This document shows positions 18,799 to 27,182 of a stretch of 36,860 bases of DNA, piece by piece. Both the position numbers and the translations under genes were made by a program. The number at the start of each line of letters is the position of its first letter. The stretch's first letter is position 1. The notes beneath the pieces are model-generated. The model did no database searches, was not told where the DNA came from, and worked only from the letters and a program-made list of their open reading frames with translations. Origin of the DNA: Thiotrichales bacterium (GTDB lineage: Bacteria; Pseudomonadota; Gammaproteobacteria; Beggiatoales; Beggiatoaceae); NCBI GenBank assembly GCA_016744475.1, contig JADGEH010000041.1, positions 1 through 36,860 of the forward strand. The letters run 5' to 3'.

Positions 18799-19414
18799 AT
18801 GTAAAGCGTTTAAGGTGTTGTAGTTTAACGTACATCATGGCAGTCATCAGCGCATCATTTAACGCATCATGCTTGCCTAACATGGGGAGTTCTAAATCTT
18901 CCATCATAGAATCAAAGCGTAAATCAATATGAATCGGATGTGCCAAACTTTGTTTCTTGTCATAGTACAGGCCGGATACTTCAAATTGAGGATTAGGCAG
19001 ACAAATGCCTAGCCAGGGTTTGATATATTTATTAATCATTTTGACATCAAACTCTAAATAGTAGCCAACTAATGGGCGAGGGCCTATGAAATTTAAAAAG
19101 GTCTCTAGGGCTTCATGCGGTGTTTGTGCATGTTCTACGTCGCAATGACGTAGATGATGAATTTTAATACTGCTTTCATGAATTTCTGCACTGGGTTTGA
19201 TAAAGAGTTCTAGTTTTTGGCTGGTCAGTATTTGATGGTGTTTTATTTTGACCGCTGCAATAGATAATAATTCCGCTTTTTTAGGATTTAAATTGGTGGT
19301 TTCACAATCAAAACACACCAGTTCTTCGCTGGGATTTTCGGGTTCAAACAAGAAGTCATAGCTTTCATCTTTTAAGCCTTTTTTGTTTAACCAGGATTGA
19401 AATTTTTTTAGCAT
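18797..19414 (-). CDS. DnaQ-like DEDDh 3'-5' exonuclease
   Basis: This 205-residue protein is a stand-alone member of the DnaQ/epsilon exonuclease superfamily. ExoI is FDCETT (Asp36, Glu38), ExoII is YYLEFDVKMINKY (Asp123), and ExoIII is HDALNDA (His182, Asp187), so the full DEDDh set is present. The roughly 30-residue N-terminal lead with the DESYDFLFE pattern resembles the PolC-epsilon-like exonucleases that often accompany CBS-domain signalling proteins, but none is adjacent here. It follows the hybrid kinase gene after 81 nt on the same strand, so cotranscription is possible. The nucleic-acid substrate cannot be told from sequence. Confidence 0.88.
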   Translation of the reverse strand: MLKKFQSWLNKKGLKDESYDFLFEPENPSEELVCFDCETTNLNPKKAELLSIAAVKIKHHQILTSQKLELFIKPSAEIHESSIKIHHLRHCDVEHAQTPHEALETFLNFIGPRPLVGYYLEFDVKMINKYIKPWLGICLPNPQFEVSGLYYDKKQSLAHPIHIDLRFDSMMEDLELPMLGKHDALNDALMTAMMYVKLQHLKRFT

Positions 19415-19495
19415 GTTTGACGGACTCTCATAGGTGGGGGTGAGATGTAGTGGGTAAGTCTATTAAACACTGTCTGTCGTGTTTATCAAAACCTT

Positions 19496-22400
19496 CTAAG
19501 GTTCTTCCAATAATGCCAGCACCTTTTCATAAGCATACGCCTTTAGATGTTGGTGCAGATGTTCAGCCAGTGCAGGATGCTGCTGTTCAATAGCGCTTAG
19601 CACCGACTGTATCTTTGCCGCATGGCCATGAATAATAGCATGTCCTAAATCGGCTTTGAGCATGGCGGGTAGCGTTTGCATATCAATGGCTGTCAAGGTG
19701 TTGCTGCTCGGATGAGTGCGCGTCTCATATTGCCATTGCAGTGGCAAATGATGTTGCAGTTGAGTCAATAATATATGGGTATTTAAGGGCTTGGCGATAT
19801 GTACACGGCATCCTGCTATACGACTATTGGATTCATCCTCTTTAAACACGCAAGCAGATACTGCAAAAATCGGCAATTGAGGATGCTGCTTCAAAATCTG
19901 TCGAGTGGCTTCCAAGCCATTCATGATGGGCATGGCTAAATCCATCAAAATTAAATCAGGAAGATGGGTTTGTGTGTATTGAATAGCAGCCTGTCCGTCG
20001 TGAGCGAGTCCCACCTTAAAATTTAATTGTTCGAGTAATTCTTGCAACATTTCACGGTTAAAAGCTTCGTCATCAACCACCAAAATATGTAACGATTGAA
20101 GATGACCATCTAAGCGTTGATAACCGATGATTTGTGTGTTGTCTGAAAGGCAAAGATGACCCGTGGGCTTAGCGTCTATTTGGTGTATAGGAATGCTAAA
20201 TCTAAAATGGCTGCCGTGTCCCTCTTTACTCTCTACGCTGATGTCCCCTTTCATCTGTTGTGCAAGACGTTGGCTGATGGCTAATCCTAAGCCTGTGCCC
20301 TGGTGTTTGTATTGGTTTGAGCCCACTTGCATAAATGATTGAAACAGTTGAGGTATATCCTGTTTTGAAATACCAATACCAGTATCGCTGACCTCGATCT
20401 GTAGAATGTTTTCTTGATACTCGACCCGTAGCCGCACGTATCCTTGTTCGGTAAATTTGACTGCATTGTTAAGTAGATTGAGGCAAATTTGTCGCAGCCG
20501 TTTTTCATCGGTTTCGACCACTGGGGGTAGATTTGAGGCTATTTGACACTGAAACTCAATGTTCTTATCGCGTGTGCGCAACTGGAAAATATCTTTAAAT
20601 TCATTAAAAAAGCTGTGCAGTTCGCAGGGGGCAAAAGATAGTTCTAGGTGTCCGGCTTCAACTTTGGCTAAGTCCAAGACATCGTTAATCAATGTGAGCA
20701 GATAATCACCGCTGTGTTTGATTTTATGAATATCTTCTCGATGTGGTTCGCTGAGTGAGGGATCGTTTTGCAGTAGTTGGGCATAGCCAAGTACGGCATT
20801 CAAGGGGGTGCGTAATTCGTGGCTCATGTTGGCGAGAAAGCTACTTTTGGCACGGTTTGCGGTTTCTGCGGCTTGACGAGCGCGGATAAGTTCGGCTTCA
20901 ACGTGCTTGCGTCGAGTGATGTCCATGGCTGAACCCACATGGCGCAGGGCTTTTCCTTGGGCGTTATAAATCACTTTGCCTTTGGCGGAAATCACCCGCT
21001 CGCTGCGATCATTGTGGCGAAATAAACGGTACTCCGCTTTGTATTTTCCGGTGTCTAAAGAGGTTTTGATGGCGGCTTGTAAAGGCGGCCAATCATCGGG
21101 ATGAATCTGTGCTTGATGGGCTTTTTCATCAGGTACTTGGGAACCCGGTTCGCGTCCAAAAATACGGAATAACTCATCTGACCAGGTGATGTCGCCGGTT
21201 TGTATATTCCATTCCCAACTGCCTAGATGGGCTAGATGCTGTGCTTCTTCTAAGTGATACACCAGCTTGTCACGTTCTTTTTCTGATTCAATGCGTTCGG
21301 TAATGTCCCAGAAGATGCCTTGTACTCCAACGACCTGCTGTTGATTATCAAAAACGGGGATTTTGATGACTTCGACATGGCGAGGTTGCTCGGTTTGGGG
21401 ATGTCTGTTGTCTTCAATCAGATACAGAGGATGGCCCTGCTGAATCACTTGCTCATCATCATGACGATATTTATCGGCCACCTCGGCGGGGTAAATATCG
21501 TAAGCGGTTTTGCCTAAAATCGTTTTGGCAGGCAGTCCTATTTCTTCTAGCAACGTGCGATTGAGAAAAGTCAGTTTTCCCTGTAGATCAATGCGATAAA
21601 CATTCATGGGCAAGGAATCTACTAGCGATTGATACAAGCGCTCGCTATTGCGTAGGGCTTCTTCTGTACGCTTGCGGCTGGTGATGTCAGAGCACACACC
21701 GACCCATTTATAAGGTAAACCTTCTTCATTCAGCAGCGGTAAGGCGCGATCATTCCAGTAGCGGTAATCTCCATCATGATGAAGTATGCGGTATTCATAG
21801 ATGATGGGATGTGTGGAAATGCGGTGCTCTTCCACTGCATTTTTCATCATCCCCAAGTCTTGAGGATGGATTAAGTTTAACCAGGTTTGGATATCATGGC
21901 TAATGCAGCCAGCGGCATAGCCTAATAAATGATCGACATCGCCAAACCATTGCAAGCTGTTGTGAGTCACATCCCATTCATAAATTAAATCATAAGCGAT
22001 GCGCCCCGCCGCTTGCAGGCGTTGTTCACTCTCTTTCAGTCGGGTTTCGGTCCGTTTGCGGGCAGTGATGTCTTGGAAAATAACAACGCTGGCAGTGACT
22101 TGCTGTTGAGCATCATGAATCGGTGCGGCAGTGACTTGTAATAGCACCCGTGAGCCATCAGGATGGCGCACTTCCATGTCTTCAATATTGCAAATATCGC
22201 CTTGCATGGCACGCACCAGTGGCATTTTTTCTGGGGGATACAAGTCCTCTGTACCTGCAACAAACACCGCATAAGTTTGATTTAAATCCGCAATCTGTAC
22301 GTCAGGTTGCACCGGTTGCCCTAATAGCTTTTCGGCTTCAAGGTTATAGAGTTGCACGCGAGCATCAGGAGCAGAAAACACTTCGACCGCCACGGGCAAG

Positions 22401-24016
22401 TGAGTCAGTACGGTTTGCAAGGTGCGATGCTGTTTATCCAGCGCTTGCATAGCCTGTTTATAGGCGGTGATGTCAGCAAAAGTGGCGACCACTGCATAAG
22501 GAAATATTTCACCTTCTTGGAACATCGGCTGGGTATTGACCTGAATCCAACTGAGCTGAGCATCGGGTGTGTGGATGCCCATCACGACATTGTATTGAGG
22601 TTCACCCGTGCGTAATGTCACCATCGCAGGATGTTCCTGACCTGGAAAATCTGAACCATCTTCATGTACGGCACGCCAACGAGGATCAACAGAAGAACGC
22701 CCCATCATTTGTGCTTGAGTCAACCCCAATATGCGCTCAGCCGCTGCATTACAAGTGAGAATATTACCGCCTTGCTCTTGCATGACGACACCTTCTGCCA
22801 TCGTAGCAATCAAAGATTGATAGCGGACTTCATTGTGATGTTGAATGAGTTTTTGTTGTTGCTCCAAAGTCCGGTGGGCTTTGCGTAGACGTTGTAGTGT
22901 GTGGCTGAGTAATGTCAGCACACTGAGCAAAATGATGATGGCTATACTGGCTGTCCAAAAATACAGACGATATTGCGTGTATAAGCTGGGCGGTTGATGG
23001 ATGATCTGTGTTCCGCTAGGCAACGTCGAGGCAGGAACATTAAAGCGCTGCATTACGGTGTAGTCTAAAATATTGATGGCTGGTGTGTGCGTGAGCACCG
23101 GAATATCAGCGGCGGCTTCCCCGTTGATAATGCGTAACGCCAGTTCTGCACTTTTGCGCCCTTGCTCAAATCCTGTAATGATGTGCCCGCCCATGATGCC
23201 TGTGCCGAGATAGAAATCCCACATGGAATACACAGGAGCGTTACTGGCAGTGGCTAAGCGGTGACCATATTCTTTAAATGGAAAAAACCCTGCTTCACGC
23301 AGATCAGACGCTTCTCCCACAATAAAAACCACACTATGCGCAGGTAATGCCGCCAGACGGGCTTCTAAAACCGAGCTGGGCAGGTTTTTTAACCAGGTGA
23401 CGGGATACGAGGGAAACTTCGACAATGCGGCTTGCGTGATGTGCAGGTTACGTGTAGTCGTGGTGCTAAAATCAGAAGCGACAAACACCAGCGATTCAGT
23501 CTCAGGGTGTACGGACAAGGCCAGCTCAATGGTTTTGCTGACATCCACGGCTTCTGCAATACCCGTAATATTGGACACCTGAGCCACAGCCGCCGGGGTG
23601 AATTCGTTATAACCGCAAAAAACGATGGGCGCTGTCGGAAACAGCGCTTCACGATAATGCACCGCAAAATCAAAAGCATTGTTATCGGAAACCACAATTA
23701 AGTCGTAAGCTTGCGGTGATTTTTGCGCCAGCGCTTCAGCCACAGCCGATAAGTGCGTTTGTTGAGGAAAACGTCGTGTGTCTAAATACTCGCTGTAGAC
23801 CACAACCTTCTCATCCGCCGCCTTGAACGTATCGCGCAAACCTTGCTCAATACTATCGCTCCAAGCATATCCACGGTGATAGGCATTCAGATACAAAACA
23901 TGGGTTTTGTGCTGAGGAGGAAAGGTCTGAGACGAGGCGGTAGAAGCTAAAACGGTGTGTGCGATACAAAAGCAGACGCAGAGCCGAAAAAAGAAGGTTA
24001 TCAAGGCTTTATTCAC
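19496..24016 (-). CDS. Hybrid sensor histidine kinase: periplasmic ABC-type sensor, five PAS, HisKA, HATPase, receiver
   Basis: The 1506-residue inner-membrane kinase starts with a signal-like segment (1-25). An ABC-transporter-substrate-binding-like sensor region follows (about 35-330, e.g. HVLYLNAYHRGYAWSDSI), then one TM (about 350-372). Five PAS/PAC units lie at about 398-520, 530-655, 665-785, 793-910 and 925-1040. HisKA carries His1066 in SHELRTPLNAVLGYAQ. HATPase_c has NLLNNAVKF, DTGIGI and GTGLGLAISQRL. The receiver has Asp1315/1316, phospho-acceptor Asp1359 and Lys1409. The last 80 residues lack an Hpt histidine motif, so an external phosphotransfer partner is expected. The start is GTG 24016 with a poor Shine-Dalgarno, kept because it opens the signal peptide. 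It is divergent from the glycan cluster. Confidence 0.93.
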   Translation of the reverse strand: MNKALITFFFRLCVCFCIAHTVLASTASSQTFPPQHKTHVLYLNAYHRGYAWSDSIEQGLRDTFKAADEKVVVYSEYLDTRRFPQQTHLSAVAEALAQKSPQAYDLIVVSDNNAFDFAVHYREALFPTAPIVFCGYNEFTPAAVAQVSNITGIAEAVDVSKTIELALSVHPETESLVFVASDFSTTTTRNLHITQAALSKFPSYPVTWLKNLPSSVLEARLAALPAHSVVFIVGEASDLREAGFFPFKEYGHRLATASNAPVYSMWDFYLGTGIMGGHIITGFEQGRKSAELALRIINGEAAADIPVLTHTPAINILDYTVMQRFNVPASTLPSGTQIIHQPPSLYTQYRLYFWTASIAIIILLSVLTLLSHTLQRLRKAHRTLEQQQKLIQHHNEVRYQSLIATMAEGVVMQEQGGNILTCNAAAERILGLTQAQMMGRSSVDPRWRAVHEDGSDFPGQEHPAMVTLRTGEPQYNVVMGIHTPDAQLSWIQVNTQPMFQEGEIFPYAVVATFADITAYKQAMQALDKQHRTLQTVLTHLPVAVEVFSAPDARVQLYNLEAEKLLGQPVQPDVQIADLNQTYAVFVAGTEDLYPPEKMPLVRAMQGDICNIEDMEVRHPDGSRVLLQVTAAPIHDAQQQVTASVVIFQDITARKRTETRLKESEQRLQAAGRIAYDLIYEWDVTHNSLQWFGDVDHLLGYAAGCISHDIQTWLNLIHPQDLGMMKNAVEEHRISTHPIIYEYRILHHDGDYRYWNDRALPLLNEEGLPYKWVGVCSDITSRKRTEEALRNSERLYQSLVDSLPMNVYRIDLQGKLTFLNRTLLEEIGLPAKTILGKTAYDIYPAEVADKYRHDDEQVIQQGHPLYLIEDNRHPQTEQPRHVEVIKIPVFDNQQQVVGVQGIFWDITERIESEKERDKLVYHLEEAQHLAHLGSWEWNIQTGDITWSDELFRIFGREPGSQVPDEKAHQAQIHPDDWPPLQAAIKTSLDTGKYKAEYRLFRHNDRSERVISAKGKVIYNAQGKALRHVGSAMDITRRKHVEAELIRARQAAETANRAKSSFLANMSHELRTPLNAVLGYAQLLQNDPSLSEPHREDIHKIKHSGDYLLTLINDVLDLAKVEAGHLELSFAPCELHSFFNEFKDIFQLRTRDKNIEFQCQIASNLPPVVETDEKRLRQICLNLLNNAVKFTEQGYVRLRVEYQENILQIEVSDTGIGISKQDIPQLFQSFMQVGSNQYKHQGTGLGLAISQRLAQQMKGDISVESKEGHGSHFRFSIPIHQIDAKPTGHLCLSDNTQIIGYQRLDGHLQSLHILVVDDEAFNREMLQELLEQLNFKVGLAHDGQAAIQYTQTHLPDLILMDLAMPIMNGLEATRQILKQHPQLPIFAVSACVFKEDESNSRIAGCRVHIAKPLNTHILLTQLQHHLPLQWQYETRTHPSSNTLTAIDMQTLPAMLKADLGHAIIHGHAAKIQSVLSAIEQQHPALAEHLHQHLKAYAYEKVLALLEEP

Positions 24017-24144
24017 GGAACAGTTGTAGAACTTTTGATGGATGTTGGCTATACATTCTAAACGCAGGCGTTATTGAATTTTTATTCCTTAGTATACCAT
24101 GCGCGAATTTTTCTCATTCACCCCACCGCTTTGTAGGATATACC
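24017..24144. promoter_or_regulatory. Divergent intergenic region, kinase / pyruvyltransferase cluster
   Basis: This 128-bp gap must hold promoters for both directions. It contains the perfect short palindrome AACGC-AG-GCGTT (24061-24072) and a plus-strand -10-like TATACC (24093-24098) without a convincing -35. On the minus strand a TATAGC box lies in the 24048-24060 stretch. No promoter is strong, and activator dependence is plausible. Confidence 0.3.
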
Positions 24145-25362
24145 ATGACCCAAATACTGATTGTTGGACACAGTGGTTCGCTGAATAAAGGCTGTGAAGC
24201 CCTAGCGCGTTCCACCATTGATATTGTGAGTCGTCATCTTCAGCCGCAGCGCATTGACTTAATTTCTGAAGATACCGTAGCGGATCACACAAATTTCGCT
24301 AAAGATTTACCCGATGTGCAAGTACATGCGGCGCATACGGAAGAATTACGCAAATATTCTCTACCCTGGTGGCGACATAAATGGAACGTCAAGGTGCAGC
24401 AAAAGCTAAATCCTGGCGTGCCCATGTTTCACACCCAACAACACAAAGCCTTATACCAACAAGCCGACATCATCATCAGCATTGGCGGCGACACGTTTTC
24501 AGATGATTATGGACTGCCGATGGAAGTCTTTGGAGAATTGCATCAAGCCCGACAAGTCGGGGCTTTAACGATGATTTGGGCGGCTTCCATTGGGCCGTTT
24601 AAAGATGAAAAAATGGCGCAGCATTGGGCGCGAGCGCTGCAACGCATTCATCTCATTGGCGTGCGGGAAAATAAAACTATCGAATATTTACAAAGTTTGG
24701 GCGTGACAGATAATGTTCGTCGAGTCGCTGATCCCGCCTTTTTGCTGCCCCGCCACAGCGTCCCCGTTGATAAACAACCAGGCCGTCGAGTGGTGGGTTT
24801 AGGCATGAGCGGTTTAGTCTCGCGTTATGGCTCAACGCAACAGCAATATGTCGAAGCCTTTACCGCGTTTGCGCGTCATCTATTGGAGGACGACAATACC
24901 GAAGTGTGGCTAGTCGCCCATGTCATCGAACCCGATCACAATGATGCCGAGGTGTGTGCAGCAGTGGCAAAACAATTACAGCACCCACAGGTTAAATTGA
25001 TTGATCCCGCTTACAATGCCTGTGAAATTAAAGACGCGATTGCGCAATGCGATTACTTTATTGGCGCACGCACCCACTCCACCATTGCCAGCTTGTCGAG
25101 TGGCGTGCCGACGTTAAGCATTGGTTACAGCGTCAAAGCCATCGGCATTAATGAAGATTTGTTTGGACACAGCCATTATGTGTTGCCGATACAAGACGTC
25201 AGCTTGGATAGTTTGAAAGATAAGTTTCAATTATTGGTAGAGCGAGGGGCAGAAGTGACGCAACATTTAAACACCCGCTTACCCGCTATTCAGGAGATGT
25301 CAGAGCGCAGCGGCGTTGAATTAGCCAAAGCCTATGCGACCTGGAAGCAGGAACGCGCATGA
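24145..25362 (+). CDS. Polysaccharide pyruvyl transferase family protein
   Basis: Members transfer pyruvate from phosphoenolpyruvate to sugars of cell-surface polymers (CsaB, WcaK, AmsJ). The 405-residue product starts MTQILIVGHSGSLNKGCEAL. It has the family-type nucleotide-fold segment ADIIISIGGDTFSDDYG (107-123) and the C-terminal motif YFIGARTHSTIASLSSGVPTLSIGYSVKA (304-332), whose GxRxHS is diagnostic. The frame is open upstream to 23959, but that extension is antisense to the kinase start, so ATG 24145 with AGGATA upstream is used. It is the first gene of a four-gene plus-strand cluster; the GT gene follows after 23 nt. The acceptor sugar is unknown. Confidence 0.88.
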   Translation: MTQILIVGHSGSLNKGCEALARSTIDIVSRHLQPQRIDLISEDTVADHTNFAKDLPDVQVHAAHTEELRKYSLPWWRHKWNVKVQQKLNPGVPMFHTQQHKALYQQADIIISIGGDTFSDDYGLPMEVFGELHQARQVGALTMIWAASIGPFKDEKMAQHWARALQRIHLIGVRENKTIEYLQSLGVTDNVRRVADPAFLLPRHSVPVDKQPGRRVVGLGMSGLVSRYGSTQQQYVEAFTAFARHLLEDDNTEVWLVAHVIEPDHNDAEVCAAVAKQLQHPQVKLIDPAYNACEIKDAIAQCDYFIGARTHSTIASLSSGVPTLSIGYSVKAIGINEDLFGHSHYVLPIQDVSLDSLKDKFQLLVERGAEVTQHLNTRLPAIQEMSERSGVELAKAYATWKQERA

Positions 25363-25385
25363 AACCACTTTAGGAGATCAACCTC

Positions 25386-26408
25386 ATGCATCAACTCTCG
25401 GTGGTGATTATCACCCGTAATGAAAGCAGTAAAATTGCACAAGGCATTGAATCCGTCTTGAAAGCCACGGAACATCTGAAAGACGCGGTAGAAGTTGTAT
25501 TAGTGGATTCAGCCTCCAGCGACAACACCGTAGATATTGCGCGTCAATATCCGATCAAAGTGGTGGAAATTCCTGCCGATGCTTTTTTATCTCCAGCGGC
25601 GGGGCGCTACATGGGAATGCAGCACACCGACGGCGAATATTTATACTTTTTAGACGGCGATATGTGGCTGGATGCTGATTGGTTTAAGAGCGCTTTGCCG
25701 CGAGTAGAGGACAATCCTAAACTCGCCGCCCTCGCCGGACGCTGCCATGAAATCTGTTTTAATGAGGCGGGAGAACAAGTCAGCGAAGATGAAGACCGTT
25801 TTAATGTCGGCGATGCCGTGCATCAAGTGCGTCACTTGGGGCAATCCGTGTTATATCGCCGCACTGTGCTAGAAGCAGTGGGTGGCTTTAATCCGTATTT
25901 AACCAATGAAGAAGAACTTGAACTGGGTTTACGCATTAGCGCCGCAGGTTATGAATTACAACGTATTCCGGTGCCGATGACGGTGCATTACACGCAGTTT
26001 TATAGCAAAGAAAACCCCAGCGGTTTGACCGTGCGACAAATTAAGCGAGACTGGAGTTTAGGGCGGTATATCGCATTAGGACAAGTGCTGCGCTTATTGT
26101 TGGGCAACCCTTTCTGGGGCGAATACTTAAGCCTTTACAAACGCGCCTTATTTTTTACCGCATTGTATAAAATCGGGGTGCTGGCCTTAATCGTCTCTTT
26201 AGTCACTCATCAAGCGTTGTATTTTGCTGTATGGCTGATGATGATGCTGATGCTATTTGTGGCTCGTGCCGCGTTTAAGCGCGATTGGAATGATACGGGC
26301 TTGTATTTTTTTGATTATTTATTATGCAGTTATGGCTTTATTGTTGGTTTTTGGAAGACAGTACCGCCAGCCGAAGGCTATCAACCCCAGGTTAAAGTGT
26401 CCCGTTGA
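25386..26408 (+). CDS. Family 2 glycosyltransferase with C-terminal membrane segments
   Basis: The 340-residue protein has a GT-A fold: LSVVIITRNESSKIAQGIESVL (4-25), VVLVDSASSDNT, and the metal-binding DGD (90-92) in EYLYFLDGDMWLDADWF. GQSVLYRRTVLEAVGGFNPYL and NEEELELGLRISAAGYEL (about 174-191) form the acceptor/catalytic region. Two hydrophobic segments near 254-271 and 276-296 suggest inner-membrane association. AGGAG lies about 10 nt before ATG 25386. Its stop overlaps the TTG start of the phosphopantetheinyl transferase gene, so the two are likely coupled. Donor and acceptor cannot be read from the sequence. Confidence 0.9.
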   Translation: MHQLSVVIITRNESSKIAQGIESVLKATEHLKDAVEVVLVDSASSDNTVDIARQYPIKVVEIPADAFLSPAAGRYMGMQHTDGEYLYFLDGDMWLDADWFKSALPRVEDNPKLAALAGRCHEICFNEAGEQVSEDEDRFNVGDAVHQVRHLGQSVLYRRTVLEAVGGFNPYLTNEEELELGLRISAAGYELQRIPVPMTVHYTQFYSKENPSGLTVRQIKRDWSLGRYIALGQVLRLLLGNPFWGEYLSLYKRALFFTALYKIGVLALIVSLVTHQALYFAVWLMMMLMLFVARAAFKRDWNDTGLYFFDYLLCSYGFIVGFWKTVPPAEGYQPQVKVSR

Positions 26409-27142
26409 ACCCTCTTCACCGTTTTCTACCGCCCAATACCGTGCATTTATGGTCTGCGCATTTGGATGTGCAGACTTTTTCGCTGGACAGTTATTGGTCC
26501 TTATTATCTGCTGATGAACAACAACGCGCCCGACGTTTTGTCACCGACACCTTGCAGCAGCGCTTCATCCTCGCTCACGGAGTGTTGCGTGAATTATTAG
26601 GGCAATATGTGCAACAAGCCCCCGCTCAATTACGTTTTTCTTATAGCGAAAAAGGCAAGCCTTATCTGACCAGTGCGCCATCATCCCCGATATTATGTTT
26701 TAATATGTCGCATACCCATGATCAAGCCCTGTATGCCTTTGCACATCAGCCTGTGGGCGTGGATATTGAACAACTGCGCGATAGCGTCGAGTGTGACAAA
26801 TTAACCCGCCTAGTTTTATCCGATGTCGAGCGTAGCGCTTGGGCGCAACTGCCAGAAGCTGACAAACGTCTGGCCTTTTTCCGCACCTGGACGCGCAAAG
26901 AAGCCTTACTTAAAGCTTCGGGTCTAGGACTGGCGGGCAATATGCGCCAACTGCAATTACCGCTGTCGGCACAGCCATTAGCAATACATCACTGCTTTAC
27001 GCCGATTGATGTGCATCCTTGGACACTTTACGATCTGCCGCAGCGCGATAAAATACTCGGTTGTTGGGTGACAAAAGGTATTCCCGATACCTGCCTCTTT
27101 AGACGTTATGCACAGACCCAGACTGAGCTTCTGACTGTTTAA
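26405..27142 (+). CDS. Sfp-type 4'-phosphopantetheinyl transferase
   Basis: These enzymes move phosphopantetheine from CoA to a serine of carrier proteins of NRPS, PKS or related pathways. The 245-residue protein has the long Sfp architecture: FSYSEKGKPYL (78-88), CFNMSHTHDQALYAF (98-112), the Mg-binding GVDIE (118-122) and FFRTWTRKEALLKASGLGL (158-176), with Trp162, Lys165 and Glu166. The start is probably TTG 26405, overlapping the GT stop (TTGA). An in-frame GTG at 26441 is the alternative. No carrier protein is in the window, so the substrate lies elsewhere, or it is the cell's general Sfp-type enzyme. Confidence 0.92.
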   Translation: MNPLHRFLPPNTVHLWSAHLDVQTFSLDSYWSLLSADEQQRARRFVTDTLQQRFILAHGVLRELLGQYVQQAPAQLRFSYSEKGKPYLTSAPSSPILCFNMSHTHDQALYAFAHQPVGVDIEQLRDSVECDKLTRLVLSDVERSAWAQLPEADKRLAFFRTWTRKEALLKASGLGLAGNMRQLQLPLSAQPLAIHHCFTPIDVHPWTLYDLPQRDKILGCWVTKGIPDTCLFRRYAQTQTELLTV

Positions 27143-27182
27143 GCTCATTTCAAAACCACCGACTGTAAGGTAGAAAGAACCC

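Noticed and set aside
19415..19495. TAAACAC/GTGTTTA inverted repeat between kinase and exonuclease genes as terminator
   Set aside because: It has a 7-bp AT-rich stem without a T run in the transcribed direction; cotranscription remains possible.
19496..19740. C-terminal Hpt domain in the hybrid kinase
   Set aside because: The tail has several histidines but none in an Hpt-type HxLKG context.
22150..22888. Several plus-strand frames inside the kinase gene
   Set aside because: They are antisense to well-conserved PAS domains and have no ribosome-binding sites or recognisable domains.
23959..24144. 62-codon N-terminal extension of the pyruvyltransferase-family protein
   Set aside because: It is antisense to the kinase signal peptide, rich in Arg and Ser, and family similarity begins at MTQILIVGHSG.
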